A DNA stretch of 64,000 bases from Xanthomonas hyacinthi. GTDB lineage: Bacteria > Pseudomonadota > Gammaproteobacteria > Xanthomonadales > Xanthomonadaceae. The notes beneath the pieces are model-generated. The model did no database searches. It saw nothing but the letters and a program-made list of their open reading frames with translations, and had not been told where the DNA came from. Shown one piece after another: positions 56,613 to 64,000 of this stretch. How positions within the stretch are numbered: position 1 is the stretch's first letter; each line of letters begins with the position of its first letter. The position numbers and the translations under genes were made by a program. Location: positions 1,240,001 through 1,304,000 of the forward strand of contig NZ_CP043476.1 of NCBI RefSeq assembly GCF_009769165.1. Reading direction: 5' to 3'.

Positions 56613-57961
56613 AACTGCGCCGCTCCTTCACCGTCGGCCTGTTCCTGCGCCTGCTGCCGGTGCTGGCGCTGGCCGCGGCGATGCCGTGGCTGCTGGCGTA
56701 CTGGATGGACCGCGGCTGGGAAGTGGTAACGCTGTCGGCGCTGCTGCTGCTGGCGCTGATGTGGTGGACGCTGCGCCTGGCCACCGCGCCGATGCGCTCG
56801 CTGTTCCGCGCCCTGGCCGGCACCGTCAGCAGCTACCGCGACGGCGAGTACAACTTCGGCGTGCACTGGCGCGGCGACGACGAGCTGGGCGAAATGGTCG
56901 CCGCGCACCGGCAGCTCGGCGAGATCCTGCGCGAACAGCGCCAGGGCCTGGCGCAGCGCGAACTGATGCTCGACACCATGGTGCAGAACACGCCGGTGGC
57001 GATGCTACTCACCTCCAACGGCGGCGACGGCCTGCGCCGCGTGGTGTTCTCCAACCTGGCCGCGCGCAAACTGCTGCACGGCGGCTGGAAACTGGAAGGC
57101 CAGCGCCTGGACGACCTGCTGCTGGGCATGCCGCCGGCGCTGCGCGAGGCGGTGGCGCGCGGTGGCGACAGCCTGTTCACCATCGACGACGACGAGGATC
57201 CGGAAGAGGAGCAGGTCTACCATCTGTCGCGGCGCCGCTTCCGCCTCAACGGCCGCCCGCACGAACTGCTGCTGCTCCGCCTGCTCACCGCCGAACTGCG
57301 CCGCCAGGAAGTGCATACCTGGAAGAAGGTGATCCGGGTCATCAGCCACGAATTGAACAACTCGCTGGCGCCGATCGCCTCGCTGGCGCATTCCGGCGCC
57401 GAGCTGGTGCGGCGGCAGAAGGTGGAGCGGCTGGAAGAAGTCTTCGGCACCATCGAGGAGCGCGCACGGCACCTGGAAGGCTTCATCCGCGGCTACGCGC
57501 GCTTCGCCAAATTGCCGCAGCCGCAATTGCAGACCGTGCACTGGGCGCAGTTCCTGGGCGGGCTGCAGCAGCAGATCCCGTTCGCGCTGGAACTGGAAGC
57601 GCCCGACCTGCACAGCCGGGTCGATCCGGCACAGTTGCAGCAGGCGCTGCTCAACCTGGTCAAGAACGCGCACGAATCCAGCCCCGAGGGCCTGGCGCCG
57701 GCCGACAGCGTGCGCATCCGCGTCTCCACCCGCTCCGAATGGCTGCGCATCGAGGTGCTGGACCGCGGCAGCGGCATGAACGAGGCGGTGCTGCACAACG
57801 CGCTGATGCCGTTCTATTCGACCAAGCGCAACGGCACCGGCCTGGGCCTGGCGCTGACCCGCGAGATCGTCGAGGCGCACGGCGGCCGCCTGTCGCTGCA
57901 GAACCGCGACGAAGGCGGGCTGTGCGTGGCGGTGCAGCTGCCGCTGACGTTGGCGGGCTAG
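56609..57961 (+). CDS. sensor histidine kinase, partner of the sigma-54 regulator
   Basis: 450 aa. Two N-terminal membrane helices (about residues 10-32 and 38-57) enclose only a few periplasmic residues, so the signal is probably sensed in the membrane or cytoplasm. A HAMP-like stretch and a PAS-like domain (about 115-200) follow. The H-box is VISHELNNSLAPI with His247, the N-box NLVKNAHESS, and the G-boxes DRGSGM and GTGLGLALTREIVEAHGG. It is the last gene of the operon and shares 4 bp with the regulator gene. It would phosphorylate Asp52 of the regulator. Confidence 0.95.
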
Positions 57962-57999
57962 CGCATTTCGGTCCAGACGATGCCACTTGATGGTGCCAC

Positions 58000-58067
58000 T
58001 GTGGGAGCGACTTCAGTCGCGACAGGCGTTACCGGCAAGCCCCGTCGCGACTGAAGTCGCTCCGACA
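58000..58067. repeat. REP palindrome between convergent kinase and beta-helix genes
   Basis: Left arm TGTGGGAGCGACTTCAGTCG continuing CGACAGG, right arm the inverse with two mismatches, and a 14-nt loop. It belongs to the same REP family as the copies at 37769 and 61130 and again lies between converging genes. Confidence 0.9.
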
Positions 58068-58118
58068 AATTCCCTCACCGCGCCGAACACCAAAGATGCG
58101 CCGCTGCAGTACCCAGCT

Positions 58119-59078
58119 TCACTCGCGCATCGTCCCACTCTCGACGATGCGCGGCGTGGCCAGCGCGCCGCAGGCATCGTCGGCCCCGGTCGTGGCGGTG
58201 GCCGGAATCGCACCGTAATAGCCGGCGCCGACCGTGTTGTCGATGAAGCGCCCGCCCTGCGACGGGCATTCGCCCTGCTCCGGATCGAACCAGTCGGAGA
58301 ACGCGGCGTACTTGCCGGCGCGCACGAAATGGTTGCCGCGCAGCTCGGTGTCGTCGGACGCATCGCGGGTGCGCACCGCGTCGCCGTTGACGTCGGTGAA
58401 ACTGTTGCCTTCGACCGTATTGCCGCTCGAATGCCGCGCCAGGTACAGCGCATGGATGTAGCCGGAGGTTTCCGTGCTGTTCTCGATCGCGCTGAACTGG
58501 TTGTCGGCGATCGCGTTGTCGCGCGAGTTCTGCAGCCGGATCGCCGCATACGAGTACGCCGGATCGCCCTGGCCGTGGATGCCGCCGATGCGGCTGAAGC
58601 GCATGCCGCGGATCGCGTTGCCGGCATTGCCGTCGGCGGCCGCATTGCTGCTGCCCAGATCCATCGCCATCCAGTAGTCGCTGACCTCCAGGCCGACCAC
58701 CTGCAGCTGGGTGCGCTGGTTGCCGCCGCCGCGCAGGGTGAACCAGGTGCCGCCGCCGCGCCCGTCGAAGTGCGGCATCGTGGCGGCGCCGGCGGCGGCG
58801 GCGATGCGCAGCGGCGCGCCGTTGCGGAACGTCCAGCGCACCGACTGGCCCAGGTAGGTGCCGGCCGCGACCACGATCTCCACTTCGGTGGTCGGCGCCT
58901 GCGCCTGCAGGCGCTGCTGCGCTGCGGCCAGGGTCTGCAGCGCGGTCGCGGCACTGGTCCCGGCCGCAGCGTCGTCGCCGTCGGGCGCCAGGTACAGGTG
59001 AAAGGTCTGCGCATGCACGGCGCCCGCCGTGGCCAGCAGCAGCGCCAGCCCCCACCACCGCCTGCGTCGTAGCAGCAT
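58119..59078 (-). CDS. exported right-handed beta-helix protein
   Basis: 319 aa. A signal peptide (residues 1-23, ending AVHAQ) precedes VHFYLAPDGDDAAAGTS-like text, typical of the start of parallel beta-helix proteins with a carbohydrate- or surface-related role. From about residue 115 the 20-25-residue repeats of a pectate-lyase-like helix appear (NAIRGMRFSRIGG, NAIADNQFSAIEN, NTVEGNSFTDVNGDAVRTRD, TELRGNHFVRAGKYAAFSDW). A Cys pair near the C terminus may form a disulfide. No catalytic residues can be named; it may bind or cut a polysaccharide. Confidence 0.88.
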   Translation of the reverse strand: MLLRRRRWWGLALLLATAGAVHAQTFHLYLAPDGDDAAAGTSAATALQTLAAAQQRLQAQAPTTEVEIVVAAGTYLGQSVRWTFRNGAPLRIAAAAGAATMPHFDGRGGGTWFTLRGGGNQRTQLQVVGLEVSDYWMAMDLGSSNAAADGNAGNAIRGMRFSRIGGIHGQGDPAYSYAAIRLQNSRDNAIADNQFSAIENSTETSGYIHALYLARHSSGNTVEGNSFTDVNGDAVRTRDASDDTELRGNHFVRAGKYAAFSDWFDPEQGECPSQGGRFIDNTVGAGYYGAIPATATTGADDACGALATPRIVESGTMRE

Positions 59079-59197
59079 CGAACACCTCCGTGGACCGTTG
59101 CGACGCTGGCGCCGTGCCTGGCCAGCCGCGCCACCTTAGCGCGGCACCGCCCCTGCGGGTGCGATGCCTGTCACGCTGCCGGCGGACGCGCGACCCG

Positions 59198-60562
59198 CTA
59201 TTTCTTCGTCGGCCGCTTCCAGCCTGCGTGCGTGCTCTGCCGCGCCCGCGCCACGGTGAGCTGCCCGGCCGGCGCATCGCGCGTGATCACCGAACCGGCG
59301 CCGATGGTCGCCCCGGTCCCGATCGTCACCGGCGCCACCAGCGCGCTGTTGGAACCGACGAAGACGTCGTCGCCGATCGTGGTCTGCGACTTGTTCACGC
59401 CGTCGTAGTTGCAGGTGATGGTGCCGGCGCCGATGTTGACCCCGCTGCCGATCAGCGCATCGCCCAGATAGCTCAGATGGTTGGCCTTGCTGCCGACGCC
59501 GAGCACCGCCTTCTTGGTCTCGACGAAGTTGCCGATGTGCACGCCGTCGGCCAGCACCGTGCCCGGCCGCAGCCGCGCGAACGGACCGATCTGCACCGCG
59601 CCTTCGGTGACCACCCCTTCCAGGTCGCAGTGCGCACGCACTTCGGTGCCCGGCCCCAGGACCACGTCCTTGAGCCGCACGAACGGGCCGATGCTGACCC
59701 CGTCGCCCAGTTCCACCTCGCCTTCCAGCACCACGTTCACGTCGATGCGCACATCGCGGCCCACGCGCACGCGGCCGCGCTGGTCCAGCCGGTTCGGATC
59801 CAGCAGGTGCGCGCCCTGCGCGCACAGCGCACGCGCCGCGCGCAGCTGCCAGGCGCGCTCCAGCTGCGCCAGCTGCCACGGGTCGTTGGCGCCTTCGGCC
59901 TCGATCGGATCGGCCACCAGCACCATCTCCGCCGGGGTGAACTCGGCGGCGGCGGCGGCGAACACGTCGGTGAGGTAGTACTCGCCCTGCGCGTTGTCGC
60001 TGCGCAGCTGCGCCAGCCAGCGCTTGAGCGCGGTGGATTCGGCGGTGACGATGCCGGTGTTGACGATGCGGATGCGGCGCTGCTCGTCGTCGGCCTCCTT
60101 GTGCTCCACGATCGCGGCGACCTTGCCCGCCGCGTCGCGCACGATGCGGCCGTAGCCGCTGGGATCCCCGGGCTCGGCCACCAGCACCGCCAGCCGCCCC
60201 GGCGAATGCAGCAGGCGCAGCAGGGTGTCGGCGCGGATCAGCGGCACGTCGCCGTACAGCACCAGCACCGTGGCCGCGTCCGGCACCGCGGCCATCGCCT
60301 GCTGCAGCGCATGCCCGGTGCCCAGCTGCTGCGCCTGCTCGGCCCACAGCAGATCCGGCTGCTCGCCGAAGGCCGCGCGTACCGCGTCGCCGCCATGGCC
60401 GTAGACCACATGGATCGCCGCCGGCTGCAGCTGGCGCGCGGTTTCGATCACGTGCGCCAGCATCGGCCGGCCGGCGAGCGGTTGCAGCACCTTGGGCTTG
60501 GCCGACTTCATCCGCTTGCCCGCGCCGGCGGCGAGGATCACGACGTGCAGGGGCAGGCTCAT
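59198..60562 (-). CDS. glmU: bifunctional UDP-GlcNAc pyrophosphorylase / glucosamine-1-P acetyltransferase
   Basis: 454 aa, the usual GlmU length. The N-terminal uridyltransferase has the [20 protein letters not shown] signature (residues 9-28). The C-terminal half is a left-handed beta-helix of hexapeptide repeats ([26 protein letters not shown]) ending with the acetyltransferase loop. It makes UDP-N-acetylglucosamine for peptidoglycan and LPS. I start at [13 protein letters not shown]; 29 upstream codons are not GlmU-like. glmS of the same pathway is 14 kb to the left, and the atp genes are beyond. Confidence 0.96.
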   Translation of the reverse strand: MSLPLHVVILAAGAGKRMKSAKPKVLQPLAGRPMLAHVIETARQLQPAAIHVVYGHGGDAVRAAFGEQPDLLWAEQAQQLGTGHALQQAMAAVPDAATVLVLYGDVPLIRADTLLRLLHSPGRLAVLVAEPGDPSGYGRIVRDAAGKVAAIVEHKEADDEQRRIRIVNTGIVTAESTALKRWLAQLRSDNAQGEYYLTDVFAAAAAEFTPAEMVLVADPIEAEGANDPWQLAQLERAWQLRAARALCAQGAHLLDPNRLDQRGRVRVGRDVRIDVNVVLEGEVELGDGVSIGPFVRLKDVVLGPGTEVRAHCDLEGVVTEGAVQIGPFARLRPGTVLADGVHIGNFVETKKAVLGVGSKANHLSYLGDALIGSGVNIGAGTITCNYDGVNKSQTTIGDDVFVGSNSALVAPVTIGTGATIGAGSVITRDAPAGQLTVARARQSTHAGWKRPTKK

Positions 60563-60704
60563 GGGCAGGTTCCATTGCGGGGAGACCAGGATTTTAGAGG
60601 CAGCCGCGTCTGCGTGCCGCAATGCCGGCGCCATCGCGCCGCGCGGCATTTACATCTGCGCGGCAGACGCTAGCATGCGCGCTTGATCCCAACCCGGGGC
60701 TTGC

Positions 60705-61088
60705 ATGAGTCTGCTGCGCCAGAGCGGTCAATTCGTCGTGATCGGATTGCTGCAACTGCTGATCGACTGGAGCGTGTTCGTCGCGGCGACCGCCGCCGGC
60801 ATGCCGCCGATCCCGGCCAACGTGCTCGGCCGCGTGTGCGGCGCCCTGCTCGGCTTCTGGCTCAACGGCCGCATCACCTTCGCCAGCGGCGACGCCGCGC
60901 GCCTGGGCTGGCAGCGCTTCGGCCGCTTCATGGCGCTGTGGATCGTGCTGACCCTGCTCAGCACCTGGCTGGTGGCGCTGTGCGTGGACGCGCTGGGCCT
61001 GCGCCTGGCCTGGCTGGCCAAACCGGTGGTCGAAGGCCTGCTGGCGGTGCTGTCGTTCTTCCTGGGCCGGCACGTGGTGTACCGCTAG
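60705..61088 (+). CDS. GtrA-family membrane protein
   Basis: 127 aa with four predicted transmembrane helices (GQFVVIGLLQLLIDWSVFVA, ANVLGRVCGALLGFWLNGRI, FMALWIVLTLLSTWLVALCV, GLLAVLSFFLGRHVVYR). GtrA proteins move polyprenyl-linked sugars across the inner membrane or assist glycosylation of surface polysaccharides. The F-x-NGRITF wording is typical. The gene stands alone between divergent glmU and convergent chorismate mutase. No glycosyltransferase partner is visible in the window. Confidence 0.9.
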   Translation: MSLLRQSGQFVVIGLLQLLIDWSVFVAATAAGMPPIPANVLGRVCGALLGFWLNGRITFASGDAARLGWQRFGRFMALWIVLTLLSTWLVALCVDALGLRLAWLAKPVVEGLLAVLSFFLGRHVVYR

Positions 61089-61129
61089 GGGCGGGCGCAG
61101 CAGGCGCGGCACGCAGCGCGCTGGACACT

Positions 61130-61198
61130 TGTGGGAGCGCCTTCAGTCGCGACGGGCTTTACCGGGAGAGCCCGTCGCGACTGAAGGCGCTCCCACCA
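61130..61198. repeat. REP palindrome between convergent GtrA and chorismate mutase genes
   Basis: A 26-bp perfect inverted repeat with left arm GTGGGAGCGCCTTCAGTCGC and following GACGGG, separated by a short loop (CTTTACCGGGAGAG). It is the best-preserved of the three REP copies here. Confidence 0.92.
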
Positions 61199-61290
61199 CA
61201 TGAAGGCAGCCCACGCGCACCGGCCCACCTGGCCTACGCGCCGTCGATGGCGCCGTCGCGTGCGACCGCATGCGACGGCGCCCGCCCCGC

Positions 61291-61863
61291 TCAGCGGCAG
61301 AAATCGCCCAGGCTGCGCACCAGCGCGGTGCGATGGACCTGGTCCAGCTGCCAACGCAGCGCATAGGCCTCGGCCGCACGCGCGGTCGCCGCCGGGCAAT
61401 CCGGCGCCTGCCGGGCCGCGGCGCTGGCCTGCAGGGCGTCCAGCATCTCGCCCTGCAACTGGTCCAGGCGCGCGCGCAGCGCGGTCAGGTCCGGACGCGG
61501 CTGGTCGGGGGCACGGCCGCGCAGCCGCCAGCGCGCCAGCAGCTGGTATTGCACCAGCTTGTTGGACTCGATCTGCATGCCGAAGAAGCGCGCCGCGTCG
61601 TCCGCATCCACGCCGTGCGCCGGCGCCTGCGCGCGCACGCCGGCCAGCACCGCGGCCTCGCGCGTGGCGTCCAGCACCGGCTTGCCGCTGTCCCATTTGC
61701 TCAGCGCGACCTGGTCGCCGATCGCGTTGCGTTCGACGATGCGGTCGAGCAGCGGTTCGAGCGGCGTGGCGCTGCGCGCGGGCATCGCGCAGCCCAGCAT
61801 GGCGGTACCGGCCAGCAGCGCGCTCAGCACGCGCGGGAGTGTGGCAGCAACGGAAGCGGTCAT
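61291..61863 (-). CDS. exported chorismate mutase (AroQ-gamma type)
   Basis: 190 aa. A signal peptide covers about residues 1-32 (LPRVLSALLAGTAMLGCAMP then ARSA). The helical AroQ domain follows, with LLDRIVERNAIGDQVALSKWDSG, VLDATREAAVLAGV and ESNKLVQYQLLARWR, where Arg/Lys residues bind chorismate. AroQ-gamma enzymes are periplasmic or secreted and convert chorismate to prephenate outside the cytoplasm. In some pathogens they act on the host, and in Xanthomonas a similar secreted mutase has been studied. I start at MTASVAATLPRV. Confidence 0.85.
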   Translation of the reverse strand: MTASVAATLPRVLSALLAGTAMLGCAMPARSATPLEPLLDRIVERNAIGDQVALSKWDSGKPVLDATREAAVLAGVRAQAPAHGVDADDAARFFGMQIESNKLVQYQLLARWRLRGRAPDQPRPDLTALRARLDQLQGEMLDALQASAAARQAPDCPAATARAAEAYALRWQLDQVHRTALVRSLGDFCR

Positions 61864-62121
61864 CGTGTCTCTCCTGAAAACCGTCTGCGTGGGGAAAGGA
61901 GGTGCAGATCGGCCCGCCATCTTGCCGAAGCCGTTGGACGATTTCGTTGCAGCACGCCGCGGTTGCGACGCGCGCGCGCAATCGAGTCAGCGGCGATAAA
62001 GCCAGCGCCGTGCGCCGCGTCACTCAGTTGCGCGCGGCGCCGGCGGCGCGTGCGATGCCGCGCATGCGTTGCCGCCGCTGCGAAACGGCCGGGCACGCCC
62101 CGCACCCGGCGCATCTCACCA

Positions 62122-62154
62122 ACGAAAACGCCGGCAATCGCCGGCGTTTTCGTC
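62122..62154. terminator. bidirectional intrinsic terminator downstream of atpC
   Basis: ACGAAAACGCCGGCAATCGC continues as CGGCGTTTTCGTC. A stem AAACGCCGGC / GCCGGCGTTT with a 4-nt loop has T- or A-runs on both sides, so it can stop transcription in either direction. It follows the end of the atp operon on the minus strand. Confidence 0.88.
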
Positions 62155-62190
62155 GCGCTCGGGCGGCCGCCGGGCGGCGCGCGGTTTGGC

Positions 62191-62613
62191 TCAGTGCTTG
62201 AGGTTCTTGCGCAGGCGCTCCAGCGCCTGCAGCTGCGCGGCGACTTCCGCCAGCTTGGCCTGCGCCGCGGCCACGTCGATGCCTTCGCCACGGTGGGCGA
62301 GCATGCGCTCGGCTTCGTCCTTGGCCTTGCGCACCGAGGCTTCGTCGATGTCCTGCGCGCGGATCGCGGTGTCGGCCAGGATCGTCACCACCTGCGGCTG
62401 CACCTCCAGGATGCCGCCGGAAATGGCGAAATCCAGCTGCTCGCCGCTGGCGGTGGTGACCACCACCTTGCCGGGCTTGAGCCGGGTGATCAGCGGCGCG
62501 TGCTTGGGCGCGATGCCCAGCTCGCCCAACTCGCCGGTGGCGACCACCAGGGTCGCTTCACCGTGGTAGATCTCGTGCTCGGCGCTGACGATGTCGCAAC
62601 GGATGGTGCTCAT
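62191..62613 (-). CDS. atpC: ATP synthase F1 subunit epsilon
   Basis: 140 aa. The N-terminal beta-sandwich starts [20 protein letters not shown] and contains [19 protein letters not shown], typical of epsilon. The C-terminal helical hairpin is [20 protein letters not shown], then [20 protein letters not shown]. The subunit links the rotating gamma shaft to the ring and can inhibit the enzyme. The start is fixed by the MSTIRCDIV family N terminus. It is the last gene of the atp operon, after atpD. Confidence 0.96.
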   Translation of the reverse strand: MSTIRCDIVSAEHEIYHGEATLVVATGELGELGIAPKHAPLITRLKPGKVVVTTASGEQLDFAISGGILEVQPQVVTILADTAIRAQDIDEASVRKAKDEAERMLAHRGEGIDVAAAQAKLAEVAAQLQALERLRKNLKH

Positions 62614-62629
62614 GGTGCCTCACTGGGTG

Positions 62630-62757
62630 AGGCGGGAATCGGGAATCGGGAATCGGGAATGGGAGAAGCGAGTTGCCTTCTCTTAACCACTACGCGATGC
62701 CTCGGATGCCACGTGTCCCGCCTTTACGATTCTCGATTCCCGATTCCCCATTCCCGG
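62630..62757. repeat. inverted GGGAATCGGG repeats in the atpD-atpC spacer
   Basis: Left side 62632-62660: GGGAATCGGGAATCGGGAAT and GGGAATGGG-type units. Right side about 62727-62757: CGATTCTCGATTCCCGATTC then CCCATTCCC. The two halves are inverted, so the spacer RNA can fold into a long interrupted hairpin. The 173-bp gap holds no gene. The element matches the one at 47755. Confidence 0.75.
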
Positions 62758-62787
62758 ATGCCGGCCGCAACGCGGCCGGGATCCAGA

Positions 62788-64000
<1,213 letters not shown>

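Overview
The window is a GC-rich gammaproteobacterial chromosome segment that reads as Xanthomonas, or a very close xanthomonad. The evidence is the copL-copA-copB copper cluster, long palindromic REP elements built on GTAGGAGCGGCTKCAGCC or GTGGGAGCGMCTTCAGTC cores, dispersed GGGAATCGGG-type repeats, and the housekeeping sets glmS, glmU, atpC/atpD, fabA/fabB, bioD and btuB. The species cannot be fixed from sequence alone.

1-12.6 kb is accessory DNA. It holds two MFS transporters, three LysR genes (one broken), an AraC and an XRE/MmyB-type regulator, and four short-chain dehydrogenases (SDRs). Most sit as regulator/target pairs. Between them lie scars: a LysR pseudogene that may run into a TraG/VirD4 scrap, a luciferase-like monooxygenase cut off by an internally deleted IS30 remnant, the tail of a DUF3363-type relaxase, a zinc-ADH scrap and a decayed DUF924 gene. 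This looks like the worn remains of an integrative conjugative element. An AraC gene here is frameshifted by a 5-bp tandem duplication and reads into the next SDR.

12.8-37.7 kb is mostly core: bioD, free-Met-R-sulfoxide reductase, a TfoX-C protein, a cobalamin riboswitch with btuB, a LysR with a divergent three-gene cluster (barrel protein, tautomerase-like, metallo-beta-lactamase fold), gph, LysR with a divergent NAD(P)-binding protein, a variant metallo-hydrolase, dinB, fabA-fabB, an SH3 envelope protein, prlC and a PLP cysteine enzyme. Copper homeostasis follows: cueR-copA(ATPase)-HMA chaperone on one strand and copL-copA(oxidase)-copB on the other.

38.5-43.9 kb, directly downstream of glmS (the attTn7 position), is a lower-GC four-gene operon: a 143-aa unknown protein, a Z1-domain ATPase, an ABC-type ATPase with a C-terminal TOPRIM-like (OLD-type) half, and a DNA cytosine-5 methyltransferase. 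It is the best candidate here for a little-described restriction/defence system.

44.3-58 kb has glmS, then a long transporter operon: membrane-fusion protein, ABC ATPase, five MacB/FtsX-like permeases in the order A-B-A'-B'-B'', and a sigma-54-type response regulator plus histidine kinase. A GG-N10-GC promoter with upstream TGTCCGCG palindromes precedes the first gene, so the two-component pair at the end probably switches on the operon.

58-64 kb is core again: a beta-helix protein, glmU, GtrA, an exported chorismate mutase, atpC and the 3' part of atpD, which runs off the right edge.
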